The notes: a model not told the origin generated them from the letters alone. Positions 1 through 11,054 are shown, counted from the stretch's first letter. The stretch: DNA of 64,000 bases from a beta proteobacterium MWH-UniP1 (GCA_036362785.1 CP143625.1:153401-217400), one strand, 5' to 3'. Numbers and translations: made by a program.

Positions 1-877
1 CGGCCACTTCTCGTTCAATGTCGCGGGGCACGGCCAGATCGACCAGGAACATTGGCCGGTGTTTGCGTTGCTTAATTGCCCGCTCAATCATGCCCAGGCC
101 AATAATGGGCAGGGTGCTGGCGGTGCAGCTCACCACCACATCAAACTCGTGCATGCGTAGTGGCAGCTCTGCCAGGGCAATGGCTTCGCCATTAAACTCA
201 TGGGCAAGGATCTGGCCACGATCGAGTGTGCGGTTGGCCACGACTATCTTTTTTGGGTGCTGAGCAGCAAAGTGGGTGGCCACCAACTGGATCATTTCTC
301 CGGCACCAATAAATAAGACATTGGTCTGGGACAGGTCGCCAAAGATTCGCTGGGCCAGCTTCACCGATGCGGCCGCCATCGAGACCGAATGCAGACCAAT
401 CTCAGTCGTGGTGCGGACTTCCTTTGCAACCGAGAAGGCCTGCTGGAAAAGATGGTGCAGATGGGTGCCTAAACAGCCAGCCTCTTGGGCCTCGCGGGCA
501 GCGAGCTTCATCTGACCAAGAATCTGTGGCTCACCCAGCACCATGGAATCCAGCCCGCAGGCCACACGAAAGGCATGGCGCACGGCTTGGTCGTCTGGCA
601 GTTGATAAAGATGGGGGGTCAGATCCGCTTCGCTGGTGCCCGATTTCCAGGCCAGCCAATCCAGTGCCTGGCCTTTGGCTTCCTGGAAATTTTCTGCTGC
701 CAGATACATCTCGGTCCGGTTACAGGTCGAGAGCAGGGCCTGCTCCGGCGCCGCCCGTTTCAGGCTAGACCGCAACTCTTGCAGCCCATCACGCAGTGCG
801 TCGCCCGGAAAGGCGAGCTTCTCCCGCAAAGAAAGGGGAGCGGACTGGTGGTTTAAACCAAGGGTAATAAGCTGCAT
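1..877 (-). CDS. hemA: Glutamyl-tRNA reductase, 3' end cut by the window edge
   Basis: Reduces glutamyl-tRNA(Glu) to glutamate-1-semialdehyde with NADPH, the first committed step of C5-pathway tetrapyrrole synthesis. The reading frame opens at ATG 877 (protein begins [14 protein letters not shown]) and stays open to position 2, giving the first 292 of about 420 residues. Visible hallmarks are the N-terminal GLNHQSAPL segment, the catalytic-cysteine motif [11 protein letters not shown] near residue 50, [10 protein letters not shown] near residue 115 and the Rossmann stretch [12 protein letters not shown] near residue 190. The C-terminal dimerisation domain lies outside the window. An orphan response-regulator gene ends 31 bp upstream in the same orientation, so the two could be cotranscribed. 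Identification is firm; only the missing C-terminus is unseen. Confidence 0.95.
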   Translation of the reverse strand, partial: MQLITLGLNHQSAPLSLREKLAFPGDALRDGLQELRSSLKRAAPEQALLSTCNRTEMYLAAENFQEAKGQALDWLAWKSGTSEADLTPHLYQLPDDQAVRHAFRVACGLDSMVLGEPQILGQMKLAAREAQEAGCLGTHLHHLFQQAFSVAKEVRTTTEIGLHSVSMAAASVKLAQRIFGDLSQTNVLFIGAGEMIQLVATHFAAQHPKKIVVANRTLDRGQILAHEFNGEAIALAELPLRMHEFDVVVSCTASTLPIIGLGMIERAIKQRKHRPMFLVDLAVPRDIEREVA

Positions 878-908
878 TAATTAGGGGTTCTAATGGAATC
901 CCCTGATT

Positions 909-1604
909 TTACGAGAAAACATCCACCCGGTAACCCACTCCGTAGACAGAATGCAGGCGAATCTCTGTCTGGTCATCAAGCCCGAGCTTTTGCCGAAGAC
1001 GGCCCACGTGGGTATCCAGGGTTCTGGAGCTTTGGTAGTCATGTCGGCCCCAGACCAGCCGCAAAATCTCGGCCCGGTCTACCGTCTGGCCCCGTTTTAG
1101 AAACAGTAGCCAGGCCAGCCGGAATTCCTTTTGGGACAAGGGCACCACCTGCTGGTGGACCGTGGCTTCGAGCGTTGCCAGATTCAGGCGAATTGGGCCC
1201 ACCGAGATTGGTTTGTCATCGAAGAGTCTGGGCTGTGCCCGCCGGACCATGGTTTTGGCCCGAATCAGGAGTTCTTCACCGCGAAAGGGCATCAACAAAA
1301 AATCATCAGCCCCATGGTCGAAGGCCTCCTGCATCACCGTGGGGTTTGGTGCTTGGGTCACGATCATGGTGGGGATGTGCCGAAGCAACAGCCGCTCTTG
1401 TGATTTCAACTTAGCCAAGACCTGCAGCCCGGACATGTCCGGCAGCCGCATATCGATCATTGCAAAGTCGAAGTCACACCGGCAGGAACGAGACAAAAAC
1501 CGGCCCCCGGAAGAAAAAAGCTCTGTGCTGGCCCCGTCATTGACAAACAATTCTTCAATGCGTTGTCGCTGGACTGGATCATCTTCAACAATGGCGATAC
1601 GCAT
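909..1604 (-). CDS. OmpR/PhoB-family response regulator with atypical receiver
   Basis: 231-residue two-domain protein: N-terminal receiver (about 1-120) and C-terminal winged-helix DNA-binding domain (about 130-230, ending HSVYGVGYRVD as in OmpR-class proteins). The acidic pair (VEDD, residues 7-9), phospho-acceptor Asp51 (MIDMRLPD) and switch Thr83 are present, but the near-invariant lysine of the KPF motif is Met105 (LLMPF). Loss of this lysine normally impairs the phosphorylation-driven switch, so the protein may work without canonical phosphorylation or be tuned differently; that is inference. No histidine kinase gene adjoins it. It lies directly upstream of hemA on the same strand. Target genes are unknown. 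Confidence 0.85.
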   Translation of the reverse strand: MRIAIVEDDPVQRQRIEELFVNDGASTELFSSGGRFLSRSCRCDFDFAMIDMRLPDMSGLQVLAKLKSQERLLLRHIPTMIVTQAPNPTVMQEAFDHGADDFLLMPFRGEELLIRAKTMVRRAQPRLFDDKPISVGPIRLNLATLEATVHQQVVPLSQKEFRLAWLLFLKRGQTVDRAEILRLVWGRHDYQSSRTLDTHVGRLRQKLGLDDQTEIRLHSVYGVGYRVDVFS

Positions 1605-1769
1605 CAGGCGAAAAGACTTGGCAGATTAAATGGCAGTGGAAGTTAGCCATTAGCCTAGTGTCCGGGGCGCTGCGCCACATCTGTCAGGGCGTTTTGCTGT
1701 AAAAACTTTTACCGTAAAAAATCTTTCAGGCTGACTTCTCCCGGGGTCTGGATAAGCCGCCTGATTGAT

Positions 1770-3284
1770 TTACGCCGACAGAAACATTTGGTAGCCGGGG
1801 TGCTGGGTTTCTTCCCAGTGCGGGTAGCCCAGTTGTTTTAAGAAGTCTTGTAGCGCCGCTTCATTCTGATCGGGCACCTGTATGCCCACCAGAATTCGGC
1901 CGTAGTCAGCGCCGTGGTTCCGATAATGGAAAAGAGAAATATTCCAATCGGGATGCATCGACGATAAAAACCGCATCAAGGCGCCAGGCCGCTCTGGAAA
2001 CTCAAACCGAAAAAGCCGCTCATTTTTTGCCAGTGCAGAGCGGCCGCCCACCATATGCCGCAGATGCAGCTTACCCAGCTCATCGTCGGTCAAATCCAGA
2101 GTTTTAAAGCCGCCCGACTCAAAGGCTTTCGCAACATCGTGGGCCTCTTGCCGATCACGGGTCTGGATGCCGACATAAATATGGGCGGCCTTGGCGTCAG
2201 CGATTCGATAATTAAATTCTGTGACATTGCGATCGCCAATGGTTTGGCAAAAGCGCTTAAAGCTTCCGCGTTCTTCTGGAATGGTCACGGCAAATACAGC
2301 TTCGCGTTGCTCACCGATTTCAGCACGCTCGCTGACAAAACGCAGCCGGTCAAAATTCATGTTGGCACCACAGGCCACTGCAACCAAGGTCTTGTCTTTT
2401 ACCTGCTCACGCTCGACCCAGGCCTTCATACCCGCAATGGCCAGTGCGCCTGCGGGCTCCAAGATGGCTCGGCTGTTTTCAAAGACATCTTTAATGGCTG
2501 CGCAGACAGCATCGGTGTCGACCAGCACAATGTCATCGACATATTTCTGGCAGAGACGAAAGGTCTCTTCGCCAACGAGCTTGACGGCAGTGCCATCCGA
2601 AAACAGACCCACCTCCTTAAGTGTCACACGGTGCCCGGCTTTCAGGGACTGGGCCATGGCATCGGAGTCGGTCATCTGCACACCAATGATCTTGATTTCA
2701 GGCTTGACCTGCTTGATGTAGCTGGCCATGCCGGCAATCAGTCCGCCCCCGCCAATGGCAATGAAGACGGCATCAATTGGCTCCTGATGTTGCTGCAAGA
2801 GTTCCATGGCAATGGTGCCTTGGCCCGCAATCACATCGGGATCGTCAAAAGGATGCACAAAGGTTAAGCCCTCGCGCTGTTGAACATCCAAGGCGTGCTG
2901 ATACGCGTCGGAGTAAGAATCCCCAAAGAGCAGCACTTCTCCCCCCAGGGCCTTTACGGCGTTGATCTTCACGGCTGGGGTGGTGACCGGCATCACGATC
3001 ACGGCCCGGCAGCCCATCCGGCTTGCCGATAGCGCCACGCCCTGGGCATGGTTCCCAGCAGAGGCGGCGATCACGCCCCTGGCCAGTTGGGCTTGGGTGA
3101 GATGAGCCATCTTGTTATAGGCCCCGCGCAGCTTGAAAGAAAACACCGGCTGCATGTCTTCCCGTTTGAGCAGCACCCGGTTGCCGAGTCGCTGGGACAG
3201 GCCGCGGGCGGGCTCCAGCGGAGTCTCCTGGGCCACGTCATAGACCCTGGCGGTCAAGATTTTTCGTAAATAATCAGATTCCAT
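1770..3284 (-). CDS. ilvA: Threonine ammonia-lyase, biosynthetic
   Basis: PLP enzyme that deaminates threonine to 2-oxobutanoate, the entry step to isoleucine. The start is placed at ATG 3284 ([10 protein letters not shown]), giving 504 residues, close to the E. coli enzyme; the longer open frame upstream has no family similarity and overlaps the divergent gene. The PLP lysine is in [13 protein letters not shown] (about residue 57); a glycine-rich phosphate loop ([13 protein letters not shown]) follows near residue 190. Residues from about 330 form the two ACT-like regulatory repeats ([13 protein letters not shown] and [13 protein letters not shown]), indicating the isoleucine-inhibited anabolic form rather than the short catabolic TdcB type. 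It is divergent from the FAD oxidoreductase gene with a 113-bp intergenic region. Confidence 0.95.
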   Translation of the reverse strand: MESDYLRKILTARVYDVAQETPLEPARGLSQRLGNRVLLKREDMQPVFSFKLRGAYNKMAHLTQAQLARGVIAASAGNHAQGVALSASRMGCRAVIVMPVTTPAVKINAVKALGGEVLLFGDSYSDAYQHALDVQQREGLTFVHPFDDPDVIAGQGTIAMELLQQHQEPIDAVFIAIGGGGLIAGMASYIKQVKPEIKIIGVQMTDSDAMAQSLKAGHRVTLKEVGLFSDGTAVKLVGEETFRLCQKYVDDIVLVDTDAVCAAIKDVFENSRAILEPAGALAIAGMKAWVEREQVKDKTLVAVACGANMNFDRLRFVSERAEIGEQREAVFAVTIPEERGSFKRFCQTIGDRNVTEFNYRIADAKAAHIYVGIQTRDRQEAHDVAKAFESGGFKTLDLTDDELGKLHLRHMVGGRSALAKNERLFRFEFPERPGALMRFLSSMHPDWNISLFHYRNHGADYGRILVGIQVPDQNEAALQDFLKQLGYPHWEETQHPGYQMFLSA

Positions 3285-3397
3285 GTTGGTTTTATAACCC
3301 AAATCCCCCAAAGCCCTATGCCAGCGCTGCATTCCAGTCTGCGTTTTGGTGGCAAAACAGGGAAAATAACGGATTCCGAACCACCCGACCGGTCTCA

Positions 3398-6300
3398 ATG
3401 AACGCTCCGTTAAACCCGATTGTCTTGGCCCAGCTCGATCGTGCCGATCCGGCCCGTAATCCCGCACGGCTTCGCGAGATCCCATACAACTACACGTCGT
3501 TTTCTGATCGTGAGATTGTCTTGCGCGTTCTGGGGGCCGAAGGCTGGGCGCTGATTTCGGAACTCCGTGGCGAGCGTAAAACCGGCCGCTCGGCCCGCAT
3601 GCTCTATGAAGTGCTGGGCGATATCTGGGTGGTGAGCCGCAACCCCTATCTGCAAGACGATTTGCTGGACAACCCCAAGCGTCGCCGTCAGCTGATCGAA
3701 GCCCTGCATCACCGTTTATCGGAAGTGAATCGCCGTCGATCGATTGATCAGGTCGAAGCCGCTGTCAGCGCACTCGATGCCGGCCTGCAGCAAGGCCGCG
3801 ATCAAAAGGTCGGCCGTTTATTAGAGCTGGCAACAACAGCTGTTCAAAAATTTGATGCAGAGTTCGATGAAACCAGCAGACTGCGCAAACGTGTTCGCCG
3901 TGTTTTGGCCAAAGCGACTGCCAGCGACAACGTGAAGTTTGACGGTCTATCCCGTGTCTCGCATGTAACGGATGCTACGGACTGGCGTGTGGAGTACCCC
4001 TTTGTTGTTTTAACGCCAGACACTGAATCTGAAATTCCTGCCTTGGTGAGCGGCTGTATTGAGGCGGGCCTCACCATCATCCCGCGCGGGGGTGGCACGG
4101 GTTACACCGGTGGCGCGGTGCCGCTGACCTCCCGCTCGGCGGTGATCAACACTGAAAAACTCGAGACCCTCGGTCGCGTTGAACGCATCGCTCTGCCGGG
4201 CATGACAGAGCCTGTGGCCACCATCTTCAGTGGCGCAGGTGTGGTGACTCGCCGCGTGTCGGATGCAGCAGATGCCTCTGGCGTGGTCTTCGCAGTGGAC
4301 CCAACTTCGGCAGATGCCTCTTGTATTGGCGGCAACATCGCCATGAATGCCGGCGGTAAAAAAGCAGTGTTGTGGGGCACTGCCATTGATAACTTGGCCT
4401 GGTGGCGCATGGTGGACCCACAGGGCAACTGGTTAGAAGTCACTCGCCTAGATCACAACATGGGCAAGATCCACGACGCGGAGTGGGCAACATTTCAACT
4501 CTCTTGGTATGCGCCAGAGCAGTTTTTGCCCGGCAATTCGGCCAACCCTGCTGGCGCCATGCAGGGCCAAGCCATTCGCCAAGAGACCGTCAAACTGGAA
4601 GGCTGGCGTTTTCGCCGGCTGGGCCTTGGCAAAGACGTAACCGACAAAGTTTTAGGCGGCCTGCCCGGCATCCAAAAAGAAGGTTGCGATGGTTTGATCA
4701 CCAGTGCCCGTTGGGTCTTGCATCGCATGCCCCACCATATCCGCACGGTCTGCCTGGAATTCTTTGGCAATGCCCAAGATGCTGTCCCGTCGATTGTGGA
4801 GATCAAAGACTTCCTGGACCAAAAGCCCGGTGGCGCATTGTTGGCAGGCCTGGAGCACTTGGATGAGCGTTATCTGCGTGCAGTGGGCTACGCCACCAAG
4901 AGTAAGCGTGGCACCCTGCCCAAGATGGTGCTGATTGGCGACATTGTGGGGGATGACGACCAGGCGGTGGCCAAAGCGGCCTCGGAAGTCATTCGATTTG
5001 CCAATCGCCATGCAGGCGAAGGCTTTGTGGCCATTTCACCAGAAGCAAGAAAGGCGTTTTGGTCAGAGCGGGCCCGCACCGCCGCGATCGCACGTCACAC
5101 CAACGCCTTCAAAATCAATGAAGATGTGGTCATTCCATTAAAGCGCATGGGCGAGTACACCAATGCGATTGAGCACATCAATATCGAGCTCTCCATTGGC
5201 AATAAGTTAAAAATCATTGCCGCGTTTCGTGATCTGTTGGCGAGCAATTGGCCAGCCACGCACCTGCATGCGACCGACTTAAATAACGGCGAAACGCTGG
5301 AAGAAGATCTGGCCCGTCGCATTGGCCATGCCCAGCAGCTCTTTGATCGAATCGCTGGCCGTTGGTCGTTTATCTTGTCGCACCTCTATGACTCAGTGGA
5401 GTCGTTGCGCCCGCAGCTGTTGGCCCATGGCATTGATTTCTCAGAGGCCCAGCTGCAAGAACGTCTGTCACGCGCAGCCGATTGTCGGCTGGTGGAGCTG
5501 GTGCAAGAGCACCTGATTCGGGTGTCGTGGAAGCGTGAATTGCGTGAACCCCTGCGTGGCATTTTCGTGGGCAATGCATTTGTGCCGCTCATGGAAAAGC
5601 TAGAGACCACGCACAAGGAAGTTTTGCGCTCGCGCGTTTTTGTGGCCCTTCACATGCATGCGGGTGATGGCAATGTGCATACCAACATCCCGGTGAATTC
5701 TGATGATTACGACATGCTGCAAGAGGCCCACCGTGCAGTGGCCCGCATCATGGAAATCGCCAAATCACTTGATGGCGTGATCTCTGGTGAGCACGGCATT
5801 GGTATTACCAAGATGGAATTCTTGACCGAAGCCGAACTCGATGCGTTTGCGCAGTACAAGGCCAAGGTCGATCCCGAGCAGCGCTTTAACGCTGGCAAAC
5901 TCTTGCGCGGGGGCAACCTGGAAAACGCCTATACGCCATCCTTTGGCCTGATGGGTGCAGAGAGCCTGATCATGCAGCAGTCGGACATTGGATCGATTGC
6001 GGATTCATTTGCCAACTGTCTGCGTTGCGGTAAGTGCAAGCCGGTCTGCGCCACCCATGTGCCGCGTGCGAACCTTTTGTATTCACCGCGCAACAAAATT
6101 CTGGCGACCTCGCTTCTGATCGAGGCCTTCTTGTACGAAGAGCAGACCCGTCGCGGAGTGTCGATCAAGCACTGGGATGAATTTGGCGATGTGGCGGATC
6201 ATTGCACCGTCTGTCATAAGTGTTACACGCCCTGCCCTGTCGATATTGATTTCGGCAATGTCTCCATGAATATGCGCAATCTCTTGCGCAAGATGGGCAA

Positions 6301-7432
6301 AAAGAAATTCAATCCGGGCGCCGTCGCATCCATGTTCTTTTTGAATGCAACCAACCCGCAGACCATTCAGCTCACCCGCAAGGTCATGATTGAGTGGGGC
6401 TACAAGGCCCAGCGCACGGCCAACAATGTGCTAAAAAAATTCGCCAAGGCCCAGACGGCCAAGCCGCCGGCAACTCTTGGCCGGGCCCCGGTGCGCGAAC
6501 AGGTGATCCACTTCATCAACAAGAAAATGCCCGGCAATCTGCCCAAGAAGACGGCACGCGCACTCTTGGATATTGAAGATCAGAACTACGTGCCGATCAT
6601 TCGCAACCCAAAAGTCACAACGAGTGAAACCGAGGCCGTGTTTTATTTCCCGGGCTGTGGCTCAGAGCGGTTGTTTTCGCAAGTGGGTCTCGCCACCCAG
6701 GCCATGCTCTGGCATGTGGGTGTGCAGACCGTGTTACCACCGGGTTATCTCTGCTGCGGCTATCCCCAGCGCGGTTCCGGCCAGTTTGATAAGGCCGAGA
6801 AAATTATCACGGACAACCGGGTGCTCTTTCACCGTGTGGCCAACACGTTGAACTATCTGGACATCAAAACGGTGGTGGTCTCCTGTGGCACCTGCTACGA
6901 CCAGCTCTCCACCTATGAGTTTGAAAAGATCTTTCCGGGCTGCCGGATTGTGGACATTCACGAATACCTGATGGAAAAAGGAATTCGGTTGGATTCGGTC
7001 ACAGGTGTACGCTACATGTATCACGACCCCTGCCACAGCCCCATGAAGCAGCACCAGCCATTGAAAGTGGTGAACACACTGATCAACAGCGACCTTAATG
7101 GCAAGGTTGATAAAAATGATCGGTGCTGCGGTGAGTCGGGCACTCTGGCGGTTACTCGGCCAGATGTCTCCACTCAGGTGCGTTTCCGCAAAGAAGAAGA
7201 GATGCGCAAGGGCGCAGATGCACTTCGCAATGAATCGGGCACGGACACTCAGGTGAAGATCCTGACCTCTTGCCCATCGTGTCTTCAGGGCTTGGTCCGT
7301 TACACCGAAGATGTGTCGGTCGATGCAGACTACATCGTGGTGGAGCTTGCGAAGCACATGCTGGGTGAAGAGTGGCTACCCAGCTATGTTGATGCTGCGA
7401 ACAACGGTGGCATTGAGCGGGTCTTGGTTTAA
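3398..7432 (+). CDS. Giant DUF3683 / FAD-binding / 4Fe-4S / CCG oxidoreductase
   Basis: A 1344-residue fusion typical of Burkholderiales. Order: DUF3683-like N-terminus (about 1-180), FAD-binding type 4 domain (about 190-420, [15 protein letters not shown]), FAD-oxidase C-terminal domain with the flavin/metal [10 protein letters not shown] motif (about 745-760) and GEHGIGITK, then a ferredoxin module with two cysteine clusters ([11 protein letters not shown] and [12 protein letters not shown], about 880-950), and two CCG (heterodisulfide-reductase D-like) repeats ([10 protein letters not shown] and [10 protein letters not shown]). This matches D-lactate dehydrogenase/glycolate-oxidase-like proteins passing electrons to the quinone pool, but the substrate is not set by sequence. 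No membrane segment is evident. Starts with ATG; the stop lies in a hairpin shared with convergent phoR. Confidence 0.9.
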   Translation: MNAPLNPIVLAQLDRADPARNPARLREIPYNYTSFSDREIVLRVLGAEGWALISELRGERKTGRSARMLYEVLGDIWVVSRNPYLQDDLLDNPKRRRQLIEALHHRLSEVNRRRSIDQVEAAVSALDAGLQQGRDQKVGRLLELATTAVQKFDAEFDETSRLRKRVRRVLAKATASDNVKFDGLSRVSHVTDATDWRVEYPFVVLTPDTESEIPALVSGCIEAGLTIIPRGGGTGYTGGAVPLTSRSAVINTEKLETLGRVERIALPGMTEPVATIFSGAGVVTRRVSDAADASGVVFAVDPTSADASCIGGNIAMNAGGKKAVLWGTAIDNLAWWRMVDPQGNWLEVTRLDHNMGKIHDAEWATFQLSWYAPEQFLPGNSANPAGAMQGQAIRQETVKLEGWRFRRLGLGKDVTDKVLGGLPGIQKEGCDGLITSARWVLHRMPHHIRTVCLEFFGNAQDAVPSIVEIKDFLDQKPGGALLAGLEHLDERYLRAVGYATKSKRGTLPKMVLIGDIVGDDDQAVAKAASEVIRFANRHAGEGFVAISPEARKAFWSERARTAAIARHTNAFKINEDVVIPLKRMGEYTNAIEHINIELSIGNKLKIIAAFRDLLASNWPATHLHATDLNNGETLEEDLARRIGHAQQLFDRIAGRWSFILSHLYDSVESLRPQLLAHGIDFSEAQLQERLSRAADCRLVELVQEHLIRVSWKRELREPLRGIFVGNAFVPLMEKLETTHKEVLRSRVFVALHMHAGDGNVHTNIPVNSDDYDMLQEAHRAVARIMEIAKSLDGVISGEHGIGITKMEFLTEAELDAFAQYKAKVDPEQRFNAGKLLRGGNLENAYTPSFGLMGAESLIMQQSDIGSIADSFANCLRCGKCKPVCATHVPRANLLYSPRNKILATSLLIEAFLYEEQTRRGVSIKHWDEFGDVADHCTVCHKCYTPCPVDIDFGNVSMNMRNLLRKMGKKKFNPGAVASMFFLNATNPQTIQLTRKVMIEWGYKAQRTANNVLKKFAKAQTAKPPATLGRAPVREQVIHFINKKMPGNLPKKTARALLDIEDQNYVPIIRNPKVTTSETEAVFYFPGCGSERLFSQVGLATQAMLWHVGVQTVLPPGYLCCGYPQRGSGQFDKAEKIITDNRVLFHRVANTLNYLDIKTVVVSCGTCYDQLSTYEFEKIFPGCRIVDIHEYLMEKGIRLDSVTGVRYMYHDPCHSPMKQHQPLKVVNTLINSDLNGKVDKNDRCCGESGTLAVTRPDVSTQVRFRKEEEMRKGADALRNESGTDTQVKILTSCPSCLQGLVRYTEDVSVDADYIVVELAKHMLGEEWLPSYVDAANNGGIERVLV

Positions 7433-7474
7433 GCGCAGGGTCGTTGATGCATCATCTTCAACTTAGCCTGCGCT
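7432..7474. terminator. Candidate bidirectional hairpin between convergent genes
   Basis: AGCGCAGG (7432-7439) is perfectly complementary to CCTGCGCT (7467-7474), and inside this stem GTTGA and TCAAC form a second helix. It sits exactly between the convergent DUF3683 oxidoreductase gene and phoR. There is no strong U-tract, so a terminator role is inferred from position and symmetry. Confidence 0.5.
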
Positions 7475-7487
7475 AGAGGCGGCTTGA

Positions 7488-8789
7488 TTAAACCGATTTT
7501 TTGAGCCGCCGCTCTGGAAAGACAATCGAAAAGCAGCTGCCTTTCCCGACCTCGCTATCAATCACCAGCTGGGCCTGATGCCGGGTGGTGATGTGCTTCA
7601 CAATCGCTAAGCCCAGGCCGGTGCCACCTGTTTCTCGGGACCGGCTACGGTCCACACGATAAAAACGTTCGGTCAATCGGGGCAGGTGCTGGGATTCAAT
7701 GCCAGGCCCAGTATCGCGAACAGAAAACACGCCGCAGCCTTTGGGGTTAATCGACCATTCGAGTGTGATCTTGCCGCCAACAGGTGTGTAGCGAATAGCA
7801 TTGCTCACCAGGTTTGAAAACGCACTAACCAACTCATCTTCGGCACCCATAAGCCGTATATCTACGATTTGGCTGGCCTCAATCTGGTGTTGGTCGCGGC
7901 TCATGCCTTTGGCGTCAGCCAGCAATCGGCCAATCACCAGCTTCATGTCAATCTCATCTTCCTGCGACGGCCCGCTGGTTGATTCCAGCTTCGAGAGCAT
8001 CAGCAGGTCTTCCACAATGTTTTGCATGCGCCGGGCCTGGCCATGCATGAGCCCCAGATATTGTTGACGTTGCTCTTCGGAAAGCGGCAGGTCGCGTAGA
8101 GTTTCAAGAAAACCACTTAACACGGTAAGGGGTGTCTTTAATTCATGTGACACGTTGGCCACAAAGTCACGCCGCGTGGTCTCCAGTCGATCCAGTTGGG
8201 TCACATCCCGTGTCATCAATAAGCGTTGCCGGGTGCCGTACGGAATTAACTGAATCTGCAGGGCTCGGTTTGAACTCCGCAGGCCCTTTAGCGTGATGGA
8301 CTTGTCCCACTCGGTGCCATTTAAATACGCCACAAACTCGGGGTGGCGGACGATGTTGATCAGATTGCGGCCCGAATCTTTTTCGTTGCTAATGCCCAGT
8401 TGCTCTTCGGCCTGTTCATTGGCGTAAATCACCTGGTTGTCTTCATCCAGTGTGACCACGCCGTCGGGCATCGCCTCGGTGGCGCTACGAAAATCTTTCA
8501 GGGCCTCGGTGAGTTGCTGCCGCTGATGCTCGCTGGATTTTGCAAGTCGATAGATCTTGGCCGCTAACAGTTCCCATGTGCCCGACATGTGTGGGACCTG
8601 GTCCAGGCGGAAATTCTCCAGCCAGCCCATGGTCTTTTGCAGGTAATAGAGCTGATAGACCACCCAGCCGCCCAGCAAAAGCACAGCGGTAATCCAGCCA
8701 TTGCGGGGGCCGCCAATCAGGCCAAAGATCCAGGCGATCAGGCCGATGCCGCCCAGATACGTCACGATGCGAACCCAGAATCCAGTCAT
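7488..8789 (-). CDS. phoR: Phosphate regulon sensor histidine kinase PhoR
   Basis: 433-residue membrane sensor kinase. Two hydrophobic segments at the N-terminus (about 5-25 and 30-50) are followed by a linker, a PAS domain (about 105-190, DGVVTLDEDNQVIYANEQAEE), the HisKA dimerisation helix with phospho-accepting His (VSHELKTPLTVL, about residue 215) and a HATPase domain carrying N box (SNLVSNAIRYTP), G1 (VRDTGPGI) and G2 (GGTGLGLAIVKHI). It phosphorylates PhoB when phosphate is low and, in the known system, is held off by PstSCAB-PhoU, none of which is in the window. It lies downstream of phoB on the same strand with a 121-bp gap. Topology and synteny support PhoR over other EnvZ-like kinases. 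Confidence 0.93.
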   Translation of the reverse strand: MTGFWVRIVTYLGGIGLIAWIFGLIGGPRNGWITAVLLLGGWVVYQLYYLQKTMGWLENFRLDQVPHMSGTWELLAAKIYRLAKSSEHQRQQLTEALKDFRSATEAMPDGVVTLDEDNQVIYANEQAEEQLGISNEKDSGRNLINIVRHPEFVAYLNGTEWDKSITLKGLRSSNRALQIQLIPYGTRQRLLMTRDVTQLDRLETTRRDFVANVSHELKTPLTVLSGFLETLRDLPLSEEQRQQYLGLMHGQARRMQNIVEDLLMLSKLESTSGPSQEDEIDMKLVIGRLLADAKGMSRDQHQIEASQIVDIRLMGAEDELVSAFSNLVSNAIRYTPVGGKITLEWSINPKGCGVFSVRDTGPGIESQHLPRLTERFYRVDRSRSRETGGTGLGLAIVKHITTRHQAQLVIDSEVGKGSCFSIVFPERRLKKSV

Positions 8790-8910
8790 AGCGGAATTAT
8801 CGCTCGCGCAAGATGCGTTCGCGCGGCCAATTTCGGTAGAGAAGCAAGTTTTTCAAACGAACCGGGCCAGGGAAAGCCGACCCCAGCGTTGGGGGTGTCG
8901 TTGCCCGCGC

Positions 8911-9621
8911 TTACTGGCTACCGGGCTTGGCACTAATCCGATAACCGCTGCCGCGGACCGTTTCAATTAACTGGTCATGGCCAGTCGCTTCGAGTGCCTT
9001 GCGTAGCCGCCGAATGTGGACATCTACCGTGCGCTCTTCCACAAAGACATGGTCGCCCCAGACTTGATCCAGAAGCTGGGCCCGGCTGTGGACCCGCTCG
9101 GGGTGGGTCATAAAAAAGTGCAACAGACGAAATTCGGTGGGCCCCAGGTCCAGCACCAAGTCTTCGCCCTGGTGTTTTGCCCAGAGCCGGTGGGTGGCCG
9201 GGTCAAGCCGCAGCCCCCCAATTTCCACGGTGTCATTGGTCAGCTGGGGTGCCCGGCGGCGCAGTACTGCCTTGATCCGGGCCATGAGTTCTTTGGGCGA
9301 AAAGGGCTTGGTGATGTAGTCATCAGCCCCTGTTTCCAGGCCTTCCACCTTGTCGGTCTCGTCGGTGCGGGCGGTCAACATGATGATCGGAATGTCCTTG
9401 GTCCGATCTTCACTGCGAAGCTTTTTCGCCAGCTTTACCCCCGACATGCCCGGCAGCATCCAGTCCAGCAGGATCAGATCCGGAAGCTCAGAGGCCACCA
9501 TGTGGATCGCGATCTCGGCGTCCTGAGCAACCAAGACCCGATGGCCCGCAAACCCCAGATTGACCGACAGTAGCTCGGCAATCGCGGGTTCGTCTTCAAT
9601 AACCAAAATCGTGCTTTGCAT
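8911..9621 (-). CDS. phoB: Phosphate regulon response regulator PhoB
   Basis: OmpR-family regulator of 236 residues. The start is set at ATG 9621 ([17 protein letters not shown]); an upstream in-frame extension is not family-like. Receiver features are complete: acidic pair EDE, phospho-Asp in [11 protein letters not shown] (about residue 53), Thr/Ala in MLTARTDE and Lys in [10 protein letters not shown]. The C-terminal winged helix has [14 protein letters not shown] and [12 protein letters not shown], both strongly PhoB-like. It activates phosphate-scavenging genes after phosphorylation by PhoR, encoded next on the same strand. The upstream region carries two direct copies and one inverted copy of an AAAGTCCGG motif rather than an obvious Pho box. 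Confidence 0.95.
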   Translation of the reverse strand: MQSTILVIEDEPAIAELLSVNLGFAGHRVLVAQDAEIAIHMVASELPDLILLDWMLPGMSGVKLAKKLRSEDRTKDIPIIMLTARTDETDKVEGLETGADDYITKPFSPKELMARIKAVLRRRAPQLTNDTVEIGGLRLDPATHRLWAKHQGEDLVLDLGPTEFRLLHFFMTHPERVHSRAQLLDQVWGDHVFVEERTVDVHIRRLRKALEATGHDQLIETVRGSGYRISAKPGSQ

Positions 9622-9650
9622 AAGGGTGGGTCTGGCGCCTAAATATCCAC

Positions 9651-9723
9651 AAAAGTCCGGAGTGTGTTTGGATGGAATTTCTGCCATCCTAACCCTGTAT
9701 AAAAGTCCGGTTGGCCGGACTTT
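9651..9723. promoter_or_regulatory. AAAGTCCGG direct/inverted repeat cluster in the phoB-DUF971 divergent region
   Basis: AAAAGTCCGG occurs at 9651-9660 and again at 9701-9710, exactly 50 bp apart. The second copy forms a perfect inverted repeat with CCGGACTTT (9715-9723; 9-bp arms, 4-nt loop). The cluster lies between the divergent starts of phoB (9621) and the DUF971 gene (9751). It could be an operator read by a dimeric regulator, or the hairpin could act in RNA. The protein that binds it is unknown. Confidence 0.45.
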
Positions 9724-9750
9724 ATTTCATCAATATGACAACTCGGTGAC

Positions 9751-10209
9751 ATGCATATGGCCAATGATCCAACAGTTTCCTCGGTTCCTTCTAGCCTGAC
9801 GGTCCACGTCAAATCCAAGGTTCTGGAAGTCGGCTACGAAGGCGGCGAACAGTACCGTATCCCATTTGAGCTGATGCGGGTCTATTCTCCTTCGGCCGAG
9901 GTCATGGGCCACGGCCCCGGCCAAGAGACCCTCCAGGTTGGCAAAAAGCACGTGATCATCGAGTCGCTCGATCCGGTCGGCCATTACGCGGTGAAGCCAA
10001 AGTTTAGTGACGGCCACGAATCTGGCATTTTTTCTTGGGATTACATTGCCTGGCTTGGCAAGAACCAAGACGCTCTTTGGGCTGACTACCTGGCCCGCCT
10101 GACCCAGGCAGGCGCAAGCCGCGAGCCCGATTTGGCCGCTATGGCGCAAGACAGCGGGGGTGGCTGTGGCAAGCCAGGCTGTGGCTCGGGCGGCTGCGGT
10201 AGCCACTAA
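9751..10209 (+). CDS. DUF971 (gamma-butyrobetaine hydroxylase-like N-terminal) protein
   Basis: 152-residue soluble protein. Residues about 15-105 form the DUF971 fold ([20 protein letters not shown], then a [12 protein letters not shown] segment), a small domain that elsewhere sits at the N-terminus of gamma-butyrobetaine hydroxylase or on Mrp/ApbC-like Fe-S carriers. The tail is Gly/Cys-rich with three cysteines and a terminal histidine ([14 protein letters not shown]), suggesting metal or Fe-S binding; this is inference. ATG 9751 and ATG 9757 are both possible starts with no clear ribosome site. It precedes ubiE on the same strand by 65 bp, an arrangement common in Burkholderiales and suggestive of a link to quinone or Fe-S metabolism. 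Confidence 0.85.
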   Translation: MHMANDPTVSSVPSSLTVHVKSKVLEVGYEGGEQYRIPFELMRVYSPSAEVMGHGPGQETLQVGKKHVIIESLDPVGHYAVKPKFSDGHESGIFSWDYIAWLGKNQDALWADYLARLTQAGASREPDLAAMAQDSGGGCGKPGCGSGGCGSH

Positions 10210-10274
10210 CGCGCCGCCAGTCTCTAAAGCGCAACCAAAAAAATCGCGTCTTAAGCCGCCGTTACAATTCGGTT

Positions 10275-11015
10275 ATGACTACAAACGACACGACCCACTT
10301 TGGTTTTCAGGAAGTCCCGACAGGCGAAAAAGCCAAGCGCGTCGCCCGGGTGTTTGACTCGGTCGCAGCCCGCTACGACTTAATGAACGACGCCATGTCA
10401 GGCGGCCTGCATCGGCTCTGGAAGCTCTCCACCATTTCACAGGCCAATGTGCGGCCTGGCCAACAGGTGCTGGACGTGGCCAGTGGCACGGGCGATCTGG
10501 CCTTGGCTTTTGCCAAGAAAGTTGGCCCCCAGGGCCGCGTGGTCATGAGTGACATCAATGGCCAGATGTTGATGCGTGGCCGAAACCGATTAATTGACGC
10601 GGGCTATCCGACCGAGGCCGTGGTCTGCGATGCCGAGCATCTGCCCTTCCCCGACAACGAGTTCGACCTGGTGACCGTGGCCTTTGGCCTGCGCAACATG
10701 ACCGATAAGCTGGCTGCGCTCAAGCAAATGCATCGGGTATTGAAACCTGGCGGCAAATTAATGGTCTTAGAATTTTCCAAGGTAGCCCCTCCGCTGGAGA
10801 AGCTCTACGATGTCTACTCCTTTAAGGTGCTGCCCTGGCTGGGTAAAAAGATCGCCAACGATGAAGAGAGCTATCGCTATCTGGCAGAGTCGATCCGTAT
10901 GCACCCCGGGCCGGAAGAGTTGGCCCAGATGCTGCGTGATGCTGGCTTTGACATTGTGCGCTTCAGCACAATGACGGCAGGCGTGGTGGCACTGCATCAG
11001 GCAATCAAGCTGTAA
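10275..11015 (+). CDS. ubiE: Bifunctional demethylmenaquinone/ubiquinone C-methyltransferase UbiE
   Basis: SAM-dependent C-methyltransferase of 246 residues acting on 2-polyprenyl-6-methoxy-1,4-benzoquinol in ubiquinone synthesis. Family signatures are clear: [20 protein letters not shown] near residue 25, SAM motif [14 protein letters not shown] near residue 65, and [11 protein letters not shown] plus [15 protein letters not shown] in the second half. It lies in a same-strand run DUF971-ubiE-Tim44-ubiJ with short gaps, so coexpression with ubiJ is likely. Since this organism also has rquA, its product feeds both ubiquinone and, by inference, rhodoquinone. Confidence 0.97.
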   Translation: MTTNDTTHFGFQEVPTGEKAKRVARVFDSVAARYDLMNDAMSGGLHRLWKLSTISQANVRPGQQVLDVASGTGDLALAFAKKVGPQGRVVMSDINGQMLMRGRNRLIDAGYPTEAVVCDAEHLPFPDNEFDLVTVAFGLRNMTDKLAALKQMHRVLKPGGKLMVLEFSKVAPPLEKLYDVYSFKVLPWLGKKIANDEESYRYLAESIRMHPGPEELAQMLRDAGFDIVRFSTMTAGVVALHQAIKL

Positions 11016-11054
11016 TTGAAGTGGTTTAAAGAAGATCAATCAGGAGACCGTCAA

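Noticed and set aside
11016..11054. TTG start of the Tim44-like gene right after ubiE
   Set aside because: GTG 11055 has a clear AGGAG site and gives a clean signal segment.
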